Shown here piece by piece: positions 8,903 through 17,622 of a stretch of 64,000 nt of DNA. The notes beneath the pieces were generated by a model. It was given only the letters and a program-made list of their open reading frames with translations. It was not told where the DNA came from and ran no database searches. A program made the translations under genes and the position numbers. The DNA comes from Bacillus sp. AFS073361 (lineage in GTDB: Bacteria; Bacillota; Bacilli; Bacillales; Cytobacillaceae). Location of the stretch: positions 1 through 64,000 of the forward strand of contig NZ_NUZU01000032.1 of assembly GCF_002567005.1 (NCBI RefSeq). The letters run 5' to 3'. Position 1 is the stretch's first letter. Every line of letters begins with the position of its first letter.

Positions 8903-8917
8903 TGCTAATTCACTTCT

Positions 8918-9088
8918 TTATGTACGATAAATCGTAAAAATCGCTGTATTTTGATTCGCTTGATCCAGTGCAAGTCCAAACATAAGGTCTTCCTGTTTCA
9001 AGGTTCGATTAAGGGCATCAACAATTTTATACAAATCCGGACTGTGTTGGATTTTCACTGTTGATAAAACTTCTATTTTACTTTCCAT
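8918..9088 (-). CDS. ypmA: YpmA small conserved protein (DUF4264)
   Basis: A 56-residue protein that reads MESKIEVLSTVKIQ at its start and ends IFTIYRT. It is nearly the same as the YpmA sequence I recall from B. subtilis and is in the same place, 16 bases before ypmB. GGAGG lies seven bases before the ATG at 9088. It is too short for many gene finders. No function is known; it is a compact soluble protein without cysteines or membrane segments. Confidence 0.9.
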   Translation of the reverse strand: MESKIEVLSTVKIQHSPDLYKIVDALNRTLKQEDLMFGLALDQANQNTAIFTIYRT

Positions 9089-9205
9089 CCGTTATCCTCC
9101 AATATTATTCCTTTTTATCTACAATTTTTAATAAATCTTATCCATTATTATAACAGGTGGAAGCAAAAAGCGGGTCAAAGATGCTATGATTTTTCTAATA
9201 AAATT

Positions 9206-10057
9206 TTATTCATCCGTTTCAATCGGTATGGTTATGATCTCATAATTTGATTCCGTGAATTTTATTGTTATAGTTCCATGTTTTTTCGTTGAATAAATTT
9301 CTGACCACGTTTCGTGAAGATCTACTAGTATATCTGGATCATGCGCCTCTTCTTCTGGTGAAAAAAGGACTGAAATTTGCGGATTTAGATATTGAATTAA
9401 TTTCTCAGATAAAGAGTCTGCCGGTGCACCATTAGGGATTTTAAACACATTAATATTCTCTAGATTTTTCTCCAAGAGTGTCTCTTCTGCCCTTGGCGTG
9501 AATGAAGTCATTAGGAATATTCGATGATTAAAAAAATCAAGTGTTAAATCCATACCTTCATTCGTATCATTTCCCACAAATTGAACTTCAGCAGTCATCT
9601 CAGGCAGAATTGGCCTCTTTGTACCCTGCCCCCATGAGACAACTGCAGGCTTATTTGTTGAATCTAGTTCCTTTTTGATTTTAGCAGAGAATTTAGGTGT
9701 TGAAATAATTTCTTTAATATTATATTTCGAGATTAGACGATTTAATTGTTGTTTAGAAAGTTCTGTTCCGTTATGTGTAAGGATTAATTTAGAAATCTCT
9801 TTTACATCATAAAGGAATAGCCAACCCTCTAATTCAGCAGCAGTTTCTTTCCCTCCGGTATTGATCAAGGTATTCTCGTTATTTGCGCCTTGAATCAGTG
9901 TTGCTTCCCCTGCCGACAAACCCAGAAAAGTGACTGCAACTTCATGGTCTTTAATATTTAAATTAATATTTTCAATATTATCTAATGATGGCCCTGATGC
10001 CTCTACCATGAGTGTGGTTGGAAGAAAAAATGACAAGATAATTAGTAAGGTTCTCAT
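9206..10057 (-). CDS. Exported, catalytically degenerate metallo-beta-lactamase-fold protein
   Basis: A 283-residue protein with an N-terminal signal peptide ending near VEASG. Residues 40-70, FLGLSAGEATLIQ followed by NTLINTGG, look like the opening of ComEC-type metallo-beta-lactamase domains (FLDVGQGDAxLI...ILIDTG). The metal-binding HxHxDH motif is missing: the matching place reads LTHNGTELS, keeping only one His. Later elements FNHRIFLMTSFTPRAEE and the IPNGAPADSLSEKLI stretch follow the same fold order as ComEC relatives. Hydrolysis therefore seems unlikely; a binding role is an inference. It lies between ypmA and dinG, where B. subtilis has no such gene. Confidence 0.6.
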   Translation of the reverse strand: MRTLLIILSFFLPTTLMVEASGPSLDNIENINLNIKDHEVAVTFLGLSAGEATLIQGANNENTLINTGGKETAAELEGWLFLYDVKEISKLILTHNGTELSKQQLNRLISKYNIKEIISTPKFSAKIKKELDSTNKPAVVSWGQGTKRPILPEMTAEVQFVGNDTNEGMDLTLDFFNHRIFLMTSFTPRAEETLLEKNLENINVFKIPNGAPADSLSEKLIQYLNPQISVLFSPEEEAHDPDILVDLHETWSEIYSTKKHGTITIKFTESNYEIITIPIETDE

Positions 10058-10132
10058 AACACACCTCCTATATAAAGGATGTGTTAATTTACCAATTTTT
10101 ATCCAGAATAACTTTAATTGATGTCCCTCAAA

Positions 10133-12934
10133 TCATAACCACGAGTGGATAATTTCAACTAATTCATCCATCTTTCCTCGATTAATAGGAACCGGAGGAA
10201 TTGATTTCAAAAATGCCTTTCCATATTTGGTGGTTACAATTCTTTTGTCAAACACCACAATGATACCACGATCACTTTCTGTTCGAATAAGGCGTCCAAA
10301 ACCTTGTTTAAATCGGAGGATTGCTTCTGGAAGGGAGTATTCAGAAAAGGAATTCCCCCCCCGTTTTTCGATTAACTGGCATTTCGCCTCTGTTAAAGGA
10401 TCATCTGGCGGGCTAAATGGAAGTCTAACAATAACAAGGCAGGACAAGTCCTCTCCAGGTATATCTACACCTTCCCAGAAACTGCTTGTCCCCAACAATA
10501 ACGCCTTATCATAGCGTTGAAAGTTTCGGGTTAGTCTTGTTCTGCTTCCACTAGTTATCCCTTGGGCAATCATTGCATAATCATGTAAAAAACCACTCTC
10601 TTTGATTAATTCATAGGTTTTCTTTAACATGTCATAGGCGGTAAATAGAAGCAGCATTCTCCCATTAGTTGCTTCAGCTATTGTTATGATATGCTCCGTA
10701 ATTGAAATTACATAATCATCTAAAGAAACTGTATTAATTTCTGGTAAGTCCTCAGGAATTAAAAGCTGCACCTGTTGATTATATGCAAATGGAGATGGGA
10801 TATTTAATTGGACCGTAGATTCAGGGTCTAGACCCATTTCCTTTATAAAATAATCAAATGATTTATTTACAGTCAACGTTGCTGAAGTAAATACTACCGC
10901 TTTTTTTAATTGAAAGAATTGTTCATTTAGCTTCCCTGCTACGGATGTTGGCTGAACCATAAAGGTAGTAACATTTTGCGGTGAGCGTATATCTATTTCA
11001 ATCCATTTTACATCATTCGTTATTTTAAGAAAGGAATTAGTAACCGTATCTCTAAGATCTGCTAATTCGCTTTGAAATTGGAGGATTTCTTCCAATTTAT
11101 TTTCTTCTATCCGTGAAAAAGAAGTACTCGCATTTTTTAACCATTCAAGACGTTCACTAATTTCTGAATCAAGGTCCTTTAGTATAAAGGCAAATCTCTC
11201 AGCACTATGAATCAATGCCTTTTTTTCTCTTGCTTCGTCATTGGGTGAAAAGCGAATTTTGGCACGATTAACTCCTTTTTTATTCGCCATCTTGGCTCTC
11301 GCAAAAAGAGCAATCAATTGGAAAAATTCGTCCATTTCAAACGTAAGATCTGTCACAAGTTGATTTAACTTAGTAGTGTTGGTCCTGGCTTCATTTTTAC
11401 TTGGTACAGAATCCAGCAGCATTTCCAAATCATAAAAGAGCTGTTTTTGTTCATACAGTCCAAATTGACCTAATAGGAGACGGGTCGATAAATAATCCAA
11501 TGTATGTCCAAAAAACTGACTAGCGGCTTTCTCAAAATGATGCCCTTCATCAATAATGGCATAAGAGAATTCAGGCAGGATCTCCACTTCACCTTTAATA
11601 TCACTTAATAATAAAGAATGATTTGTAATAATAATATCAGCAACTTCCGCTTTTCTTTTTGCCCTTAAATAAAAATCTCTTTCTTGCCACGCTTCGTCCT
11701 GTAAAAAAATTCCTGGTTCATTCTTTATTTTATTCCAAAAAATTTGACCGCCACTTGAAAGGTTTAACTCATCCCGATCACCTGTTTCTGTTTCAATCAG
11801 CCAAACAAGAATTTGCATCTTTGTTAAACCGGTATCGTAATTATCGTTATCATCTGCCAGCGTCTGGTGAAACTTTTCTAAACTAATATAATGATTTCTT
11901 CCCTTAAGTAATACAGTGTTTAATGGAAAGGGCAAAAGTTTAGACAAGAGCGGTATTTCATTTTTTAAAATCTGTTCTTGCAAGTGGATAGTATGTGTAC
12001 TTACAACGATTGGAAGCCTATTCTTCTTAGAAAAGTAAGCACTTGGCAGCAAATAGCCCAGAGACTTGCCAACACCTGTACCAGCCTCAATCACAGCATG
12101 GTTTTCATTTTGAAAAGCCTGATAGATTGTATCCATCATGGTAAATTGACCCGTTCTTTGCTCGAAAGCTTTAAATGCCTGACTGACCATTCTGATTTTT
12201 TCAGCCTCAGATGCAGGGAAATGATATTCTTTCTCTTCAGCAGGGAGCCTAATTTGGTCTGGAATCCTTTTTAAAGCAAGTTCCCTAAATATCTCCAATG
12301 TCTCAGATAAGCCTTCGACATTTTCTTCTTTATTAATCAGTAATTCATCAAGCAGCTGTTGTAGGTCGCTTTTCAATCCGCCTGATAAATGTGCAAGCTG
12401 TTTTAATGTTGTGAGAGGTAATGAAGCCAATTTTTCTAAAAGAATCAGTAAAAGCTCAGCTGTAACCTGTGCATCACTATCTGCTTGATGGGGGCGATCA
12501 TGATTCAATTTTTCTCTCTCCGCTAAATCAGATAGCTTATAACCATCTGCCGTGGGATAAAGAATTCTAGCCATTTCAACCGTATCTAGAACAGGACCGA
12601 AGAACCCTTCTTGGCCCGCTTGGATTAATTCTTCTTGAAGAAAGGACAAATCAAACAAAACATTATGTGCAACAAAATAGGCCCCGTCCAGTAAAGACAT
12701 GACTTTTTCCGCAATTTCGGAAAAAAGCGGCGCATCTTTAACCATATCATCATTTAAACCCGTTAATTCTTCAATAAATATGGGGATGGATTTTTTGGGA
12801 TTAATGAGTGATGAAAACTTTTCTGTGATTTTCCCATTTTCAATGACCACAGCTGCAAATTGAATGATTTTATCACCCTTTTTTGGAATGTTTCCCGTTG
12901 TTTCCAAGTCGATTACGACAAATTTATTTAACAT
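10133..12934 (-). CDS. dinG: DinG-type 3'-5' exonuclease/helicase-like protein
   Basis: A 933-residue protein with an N-terminal DnaQ-like exonuclease domain (VIDLETTG at 7-14 gives D9 and E11; HNVLFDLSFL and HQADSDAQVT complete the DEDD set) fused to an XPD/DinG helicase-like part. Walker A is EAGTGVGKS (283-291), the DEAH box is DEGH (462-465), and LLFTAYDM, SSFWEGVDIPG and the arginine motif QGFGRLIR follow. Firmicute DinG lacks the iron-sulfur cluster of E. coli DinG and has been described mainly as a single-strand exonuclease. Length agrees with the B. subtilis protein (about 931). Confidence 0.93.
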   Translation of the reverse strand: MLNKFVVIDLETTGNIPKKGDKIIQFAAVVIENGKITEKFSSLINPKKSIPIFIEELTGLNDDMVKDAPLFSEIAEKVMSLLDGAYFVAHNVLFDLSFLQEELIQAGQEGFFGPVLDTVEMARILYPTADGYKLSDLAEREKLNHDRPHQADSDAQVTAELLLILLEKLASLPLTTLKQLAHLSGGLKSDLQQLLDELLINKEENVEGLSETLEIFRELALKRIPDQIRLPAEEKEYHFPASEAEKIRMVSQAFKAFEQRTGQFTMMDTIYQAFQNENHAVIEAGTGVGKSLGYLLPSAYFSKKNRLPIVVSTHTIHLQEQILKNEIPLLSKLLPFPLNTVLLKGRNHYISLEKFHQTLADDNDNYDTGLTKMQILVWLIETETGDRDELNLSSGGQIFWNKIKNEPGIFLQDEAWQERDFYLRAKRKAEVADIIITNHSLLLSDIKGEVEILPEFSYAIIDEGHHFEKAASQFFGHTLDYLSTRLLLGQFGLYEQKQLFYDLEMLLDSVPSKNEARTNTTKLNQLVTDLTFEMDEFFQLIALFARAKMANKKGVNRAKIRFSPNDEAREKKALIHSAERFAFILKDLDSEISERLEWLKNASTSFSRIEENKLEEILQFQSELADLRDTVTNSFLKITNDVKWIEIDIRSPQNVTTFMVQPTSVAGKLNEQFFQLKKAVVFTSATLTVNKSFDYFIKEMGLDPESTVQLNIPSPFAYNQQVQLLIPEDLPEINTVSLDDYVISITEHIITIAEATNGRMLLLFTAYDMLKKTYELIKESGFLHDYAMIAQGITSGSRTRLTRNFQRYDKALLLGTSSFWEGVDIPGEDLSCLVIVRLPFSPPDDPLTEAKCQLIEKRGGNSFSEYSLPEAILRFKQGFGRLIRTESDRGIIVVFDKRIVTTKYGKAFLKSIPPVPINRGKMDELVEIIHSWL

Positions 12935-12994
12935 TTATTTTAACACCCCAAACCTTCGTTCATTCAAACGGTATCACATAATCTTTAAAAGAAA

Positions 12995-13014
12995 AAGTAT
13001 ACACAAGTATACAC
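12995..13014. repeat. Perfect 10-base tandem repeat in the dinG upstream region
   Basis: AAGTATACAC occurs twice back to back, each copy holding the palindrome GTATAC. On the minus strand the copies give two TATACT -10-like elements about 60-80 bases upstream of dinG. The whole 12935-13089 gap holds no ORF worth calling. Confidence 0.6.
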
Positions 13015-13089
13015 TACTATAAGCTTTTGATTCTACCACAAACTTTTTGATTAATGTTACTACATATATTATATAAAACCCTCGTTAAA

Positions 13090-13115
13090 AAAGAAAAATC
13101 CCCTAAACGGGGATT
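13090..13115 (-). terminator. Terminator of the panBCD operon
   Basis: On the minus strand AATCCCC-GTTTA-GGGGATT is followed by TTTCTTTTTT. The stem overlaps the panD stop codon. Confidence 0.85.
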
Positions 13116-13497
13116 ACATAATCGTTAGTGCTGGTTCAGCATGGATCAGTTCTTTAATCCGATTACCTTCATCCATGATCGCCACTTTTGGTTTATGTGC
13201 TGCTACTTTTTCTTCAGCAATCAACGCATAGGATATGATAATCACGATATCACCTTTTTGAACAAGACGGGCGGCAGCACCATTTAAACAAATAACTCCA
13301 CTGCCTCTTTCACCTGGAATAATATAAGTCTCTAGGCGTGCACCATTATTATTATTAACAATTTGAACCTTTTCATTAGCAATCATTCCAACTGCATCTA
13401 AAATATCTTCATCAATTGTGATACTTCCTACATAATTTAAATTTGCCTCAGTAACAGTGGCACGGTGGATCTTTCCGTTCATCATGTTGCGAAACAT
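13114..13497 (-). CDS. panD: Aspartate 1-decarboxylase proenzyme
   Basis: A 127-residue pyruvoyl enzyme making beta-alanine from L-aspartate for pantothenate. The self-cleavage site Gly24-Ser25 is intact in YVGSITID, giving the beta chain and the pyruvoyl-bearing alpha chain; H11, R54-region and the GAAARL segment are also conserved. The ATG at 13497 gives the exact family N-terminus and has GGAGG eight bases upstream; the longer frame adds an MEEED leader that homologues lack. It is last in panB-panC-panD and ends at an overlapping terminator. Confidence 0.95.
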   Translation of the reverse strand: MFRNMMNGKIHRATVTEANLNYVGSITIDEDILDAVGMIANEKVQIVNNNNGARLETYIIPGERGSGVICLNGAAARLVQKGDIVIIISYALIAEEKVAAHKPKVAIMDEGNRIKELIHAEPALTIM

Positions 13498-13525
13498 ATC
13501 CTCTTCCTCCATTTCCTCTTACCTA

Positions 13526-14374
13526 TCAATCTATTTTTGTAATGATGTTGTCTATTAAACGAACCTTCGTAAATTTTACAGCGAGAGCAATAATAATTGT
13601 ACCCTCTAATTTTTCCGATGGTTTTAATTGTGGATAGGAGTAGATTTGGACATAATCAATGACACCCGATGATTCATTGCCAATCACTTCGCGAATCATA
13701 TCAATTATTTTAATAGGATCTCTCTCTCCTTTATCAATCGCTGCATTTGCTGCTTGAAGACTTTGATAAAGAACAGGTGCTTCTTTTCTTTCTGTCGGCA
13801 AGAGATTAACATTTCGAGAACTCTTAGCCAGTCCATCATTTTCCCGGACAATATCTACTGCTACCAGATTTACAGGAATATTAAAATCTGAAATTAACCC
13901 TTCAATAACCGCAACTTGCTGGGCATCTTTTTTCCCAAAATAAGCACGTGTTGGCATAATGATGTTAAAGAATTTTGTTATAACTGTTGCAACGCCATCA
14001 AAATGGCCAGGGCGTGAACTTCCACATAATACATCTGTGCGCTCCTGTACGGTAACTTTGACTGAAGGGCTGGTCGGATACATTTCTTCTACACTTGGAT
14101 AAAACAGAAAATCTACCATTTCACTTTCAGCCAATGCACGGTCACGCTCAAAGTCACGGGGATATTCAGCATAATCCTCTTTCGGACCAAACTGCAACGG
14201 ATTAACAAAAATGCTAAGGACGACGATATCATTTTCTTTTCTAGCTCTATTTAAAAGCGTCAAATGTCCTTCATGCAGAAAACCCATCGTTGGAACAAAG
14301 CCAATCGATTTTCCTTGGGACTTTTGTTTCAAAATTAACGCTTGCATGTCTTTAATTGTGGTAACTACCTTCAT
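13526..14374 (-). CDS. panC: Pantothenate synthetase
   Basis: A 282-residue cytosolic ligase joining pantoate and beta-alanine with ATP. The nucleotidyltransferase HIGH-like motif [10 protein letters not shown] (about 28-37), the FGKKDAQQ pantoate/ATP-site segment and the KMSKS-like KSSRN motif are all seen. The start overlaps the end of panB by four bases (ATGA), showing translational coupling in the pan operon. Length is normal for the family. Confidence 0.96.
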   Translation of the reverse strand: MKVVTTIKDMQALILKQKSQGKSIGFVPTMGFLHEGHLTLLNRARKENDIVVLSIFVNPLQFGPKEDYAEYPRDFERDRALAESEMVDFLFYPSVEEMYPTSPSVKVTVQERTDVLCGSSRPGHFDGVATVITKFFNIIMPTRAYFGKKDAQQVAVIEGLISDFNIPVNLVAVDIVRENDGLAKSSRNVNLLPTERKEAPVLYQSLQAANAAIDKGERDPIKIIDMIREVIGNESSGVIDYVQIYSYPQLKPSEKLEGTIIIALAVKFTKVRLIDNIITKID

Positions 14375-15207
14375 TTTATACCTCCATAAAGCCCTTTCAG
14401 TTCCTGCTCCTTCATTGTGAATGAATGCTTATCTTCTGGAAACTGTTTATTTTTAACATCTGCTGCATAAGCTTGAATAGATTCAAGCATAAATGGATTT
14501 ACGGAATGGTATTGTTTCACAAACTTCGGTACACGCTCAACACCATAACCAAGAATATCATGATACACGAGCACTTGACCGTCCACATCAATCCCGGCAC
14601 CAATACCAATGATAGGTATTGAAAGACTTTGTGTAATTTCTTCAGCCAATTGTTTTGGGACACATTCAAGAACGATGGCGAAAGCTCCTGCTTGTTCACA
14701 TTTCTTCGCATCATCTATTAATTTCCTTGCTGCCTCAGCATCTTTCCCTTGTACTTTATACCCGCCTAATACACCAACGGATTGTGGAGTTAACCCCAAA
14801 TGAGCACACACAGGGATGCCTGCTTTCGTTAGAGCAGTTATTTTTTCTAGGACATCATCTGCACCCTCAAGTTTCACCGCATGTGCGCCTGTTTCTTGAA
14901 TGAGTCTGCCTGCATTCATTAATGTATCACGGACGGATAAATGATAGGTTAAGAATGGCAAGTCCGCGAGAATAAATGTATCCTTTGCACCTCGTTTTAC
15001 TGCTTTCGTATGATGGATCATGTCTTCAAGTGTCACCGGTATGGTCGAGTCATACCCTAAGACAACCATACCAAGGGAATCACCCACCAAAATAATGTCA
15101 ACTCCACCTTCTTCTGCTTGTTTAGCAGAGGGGTAATCATACGCTGTTAACATGACTATTTTTTCATTTTTTTCCTTCATTTTTAAAAAATCTGTTGCTT
15201 GCTTCAT
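14371..15207 (-). CDS. panB: 3-methyl-2-oxobutanoate hydroxymethyltransferase
   Basis: A 278-residue TIM-barrel enzyme that adds a hydroxymethyl group from methylene-tetrahydrofolate to 2-oxoisovalerate, the first committed step to pantothenate. Conserved segments include [26 protein letters not shown] with metal-binding Asp, VKLEGA and ECVP. The ATG at 15207 follows AAGGAGGG. It is the first gene of panBCD and is preceded by a roughly 205-base leader with its own promoter, conserved-looking hairpins and an intrinsic terminator, which indicates attenuation-type control. Confidence 0.96.
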   Translation of the reverse strand: MKQATDFLKMKEKNEKIVMLTAYDYPSAKQAEEGGVDIILVGDSLGMVVLGYDSTIPVTLEDMIHHTKAVKRGAKDTFILADLPFLTYHLSVRDTLMNAGRLIQETGAHAVKLEGADDVLEKITALTKAGIPVCAHLGLTPQSVGVLGGYKVQGKDAEAARKLIDDAKKCEQAGAFAIVLECVPKQLAEEITQSLSIPIIGIGAGIDVDGQVLVYHDILGYGVERVPKFVKQYHSVNPFMLESIQAYAADVKNKQFPEDKHSFTMKEQELKGLYGGIK

Positions 15208-15261
15208 CCATTTTTCCCTCCTTTTTTGTTGGGAGAGGGGATATGAAGATTTCGAAGAGCA

Positions 15262-15293
15262 AATAAAAAGATCCTTCTGAAGGCAGAGGATCC
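15262..15293 (-). terminator. Leader terminator upstream of panB
   Basis: The minus strand reads GATCCT-CTGCCTTCAGA-AGGATC and then TTTTTATTT. It lies inside the panB leader, 55 bases before the start codon, so it would stop transcription before the coding region unless an upstream structure prevents it. Confidence 0.75.
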
Positions 15294-15413
15294 CTATTAC
15301 TCAATTCAAGCTTCATCCCTCTGTCCCGGTCCGTTAAACGGATCTAGGCAGAAACCTTTTTTAATTGTTGGTTACTTCATTAAGGTGCAGTTCACTATGG
15401 ATACTGCCCATTG
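15294..15413 (-). promoter_or_regulatory. Structured panB leader, candidate pan RNA motif
   Basis: Read on the minus strand, the leader can form two hairpins. One is GGGCAGT...ACTGCACC (15384-15410 region). The second is CTGCC...GGGACAG with a bulged A and an inner TCCGT-TTA-ACGGA stem (15318-15353 region). A pan RNA motif with conserved bulged adenosines is known upstream of panB operons in Firmicutes; position, tandem hairpins and the bulged A agree with it. I compared from memory and did not run a covariance model. The element ends just before the leader terminator. Confidence 0.55.
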
Positions 15414-15419
15414 GAATGA

Positions 15420-15447
15420 ATTATAGCAAATTTCTCGAAAAGTTCAA
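15420..15447 (-). promoter_or_regulatory. Sigma-A promoter of panBCD
   Basis: On the minus strand TTGAAC (15442-15447) and TATAAT (15420-15425) are 16 bases apart. The promoter begins four bases after the birA stop codon, so the pan genes are transcribed independently with a long leader. Confidence 0.75.
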
Positions 15448-15450
15448 GTC

Positions 15451-16428
15451 TTATAACTCAATATCCGCTGAATAAATATGGTGGATGAATCCAGTCTGAT
15501 CCTCCAGTTTCAACACACCATCATCTGTGATACCTAGCGCAATACCTTCAATGGTATTTGTCAATGTTCTCGCTTTTATGTACTTGCCGATACTGCTGGC
15601 ATAACCTTCCCATAAAAGCTTTATTGGCAAGAAGCCCTGTTCCAGATACATTGTATACAAATTTTCAAAGTTCTTTAGGATCGTTCTAATTAATTCCGCT
15701 CTCGAGACAGTGTCTTTTTTCTCAATAAAAAGGGACGTAGCAATATCTTGAATTTCTGCTGGGAAATCTTCTAACTTTTGATTCACATTGATACCAATTC
15801 CAATAATAATGGAATGAATTCGATCGGCCTCAGCTTGTAGCTCAGTTAATATTCCAGTGACTTTTTTTCCGCTAATTAGAACATCATTAGGCCATTTAAT
15901 ATCTGGGACTAAGTCTGTCATTTCTTCAATGGCTTGAACAATGGAAACTGCAGCTAATAATGTCAATTGTGGCGCATTACTAAGAGGTATATTGGGGCGC
16001 AGGATCATGCTCATCCAAATACCTGAATATTTTGGAGAATGCCATTTACGGGCCATTCTTCCCCTGCCTGACAACTGCTCTTCTGCAATGATGACCGTTC
16101 CTTCTGGTGCATCTTCAGAAGCCATGCGATGGGCTATCTTCTGAGTTGACTCAACAGTCTCCTCATAATGGATATTCCTCCCCATGAAGTGAGTTGTTAG
16201 ACCCAGTCTTATTTCATCGGCAGTTATTTTTTCTGGGGTCTTTAGAATCCGATATCCCTTATTTCTAACTGCATCTAATTCAAAGCCTTCTTTTCTTAGT
16301 TCCTCTATATGCTTCCAAACTGCCGTCCTAGAGCAGCCAATGAGTTCAGCTAGATATTGACCTGACAAAAAGGCATCTCCGGCATTTGTAAAGGCATCAA
16401 TTAATTCTTTTCTTATTTCTGATTGCAC
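15451..16428 (-). CDS. birA: Bifunctional biotin operon repressor/biotin-protein ligase
   Basis: A 325-residue protein that charges biotin onto carboxylases and represses biotin genes. The N-terminal winged helix (SGQYLAELIGCSRTAVWKHI) is followed by the ligase core with the SGRGRMARKW biotinyl-AMP loop, KWPNDV and IGIGINVN, then a C-terminal SH3-like domain. I chose the GTG at 16428: it aligns with the B. subtilis start (MxSxxRKxLI) and has AAGGAG 11 bases upstream, while the GTG at 16440 touches that site. It overlaps the cca stop by 16 bases. Confidence 0.93.
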   Translation of the reverse strand: MQSEIRKELIDAFTNAGDAFLSGQYLAELIGCSRTAVWKHIEELRKEGFELDAVRNKGYRILKTPEKITADEIRLGLTTHFMGRNIHYEETVESTQKIAHRMASEDAPEGTVIIAEEQLSGRGRMARKWHSPKYSGIWMSMILRPNIPLSNAPQLTLLAAVSIVQAIEEMTDLVPDIKWPNDVLISGKKVTGILTELQAEADRIHSIIIGIGINVNQKLEDFPAEIQDIATSLFIEKKDTVSRAELIRTILKNFENLYTMYLEQGFLPIKLLWEGYASSIGKYIKARTLTNTIEGIALGITDDGVLKLEDQTGFIHHIYSADIEL

Positions 16429-17612
16429 TTCATTAGCCACTCCTTGATTTTTTCTTTGTTATTAGGAAGTTTACAAGATAAGATGTTATTTTCAATGTCT
16501 AATAGGGTTTCCTTTAGCCATGGTCCGCCTCTTTTATTGAACCAATCCATTAAGTCATTTCCTGATACATTTATTTCTGCACGTTCTTTAATCGGAAGAG
16601 AATCATACATTTTTCCCCAATGTTCAATTGATCGAATATCCTTTATTTGGTTAATCACAAGGTAGAGTCTTTCTGTTGAAAGGATTGTATCACGACCTGC
16701 AGCATAGAGATCATAGATAGACCATTCTTGTTCAAGTCTTTTATATAAGAAATGGACCGTTCGTCCAATTTCTCTTATTTCCTTAATTGAAAGCCGCCAG
16801 TCTTTTAGAAATACCTCAATCTCTTTTTCTTTAAACTGTAAACAGAAAATTAATAATGTCCACATTTCATTAATATTAAGAGGGATACTTTCAAAGCGAA
16901 TCAGTTTCTCTAAAGACTTCCTCTCTCCTTTTAAACCAGGCAAATATAAAAAAATGCTTGTATCTAGAAGGATATTTAACGCGATTTGTTTGTTTTTACC
17001 GATTAACAGTTTTTCGAACTCTGTTTTTTTTCTCTCCACAGCAATTTTCTCAAGTAAATGAACCTGATTGGCTAATGCGGTGATAGTTCCCGCTTCTATT
17101 TGAAATGAAAGTTGACTTACAAAACGTACGGCTCTCATTATTCTTAAGGCATCTTCTTGGAACCTGTCACTTGGACTTCCGACTGTTTGAATTAATTTAT
17201 TCTGTATAGCTAAAAATCCGTTAAAAGGATCAATCAGTTTCCGATTTCTGTCCATTGCAATGGCATTCATTGTAAAATCCCTGCGCTGCAAATCATCCTT
17301 TAAATTCCGAATAAACGTAACCTCTTTAGGTCTACGATAATCTTCATACTCCGATTCTGTCCTAAAGGTAGTAATTTCATATGCCCCATTAGTAACCAGG
17401 ACTAGAACTGTTCCATGTTCTATTCCAATATCTACTGTTTTTGGAAAGATTTTTTTCACTTCATCTGGAGTTGCACTTGTCGCAATATCCACGTCATTTA
17501 TCTCTCTATTTAAAAGAAAATCTCTAACTGATCCGCCAACAAAGTAGGCCTCATAACCGGCGTCCTCTAGCTTTTCTAAGACAGGAATTGCAGTTAAGAA
17601 TGGGTCTGTCAT
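16413..17612 (-). CDS. cca: CCA-adding tRNA nucleotidyltransferase
   Basis: A 399-residue class II enzyme that builds or repairs the 3' CCA of tRNAs without a nucleic-acid template. Motif A, YFVGGSVRDFLLNREINDVDIAT, holds the two metal-binding Asp (DVD); RRDFTMNAIA and the DRFQEDALRIMRAVRF segment with the template EDxxR-type residues follow. The ATG at 17612 is preferred to the GTG at 17621, which overlaps the AAGGTG site. It lies in the conserved bshA-cca-birA order. Confidence 0.94.
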   Translation of the reverse strand: MTDPFLTAIPVLEKLEDAGYEAYFVGGSVRDFLLNREINDVDIATSATPDEVKKIFPKTVDIGIEHGTVLVLVTNGAYEITTFRTESEYEDYRRPKEVTFIRNLKDDLQRRDFTMNAIAMDRNRKLIDPFNGFLAIQNKLIQTVGSPSDRFQEDALRIMRAVRFVSQLSFQIEAGTITALANQVHLLEKIAVERKKTEFEKLLIGKNKQIALNILLDTSIFLYLPGLKGERKSLEKLIRFESIPLNINEMWTLLIFCLQFKEKEIEVFLKDWRLSIKEIREIGRTVHFLYKRLEQEWSIYDLYAAGRDTILSTERLYLVINQIKDIRSIEHWGKMYDSLPIKERAEINVSGNDLMDWFNKRGGPWLKETLLDIENNILSCKLPNNKEKIKEWLMKCNQK

Positions 17613-17622
17613 TTCCTTCACC

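Noticed and set aside
12935..12980. LexA (SOS) box upstream of dinG
   Set aside because: The CGTTC/GAACG-like bases are in the wrong arrangement for the Bacillus box CGAAC-N4-GTTCG.
15208..15413. T-box leader upstream of panB
   Set aside because: There is no AGGGTGGNACCGCG-like antiterminator sequence. The genes are for a vitamin and the fold suits the pan motif better.
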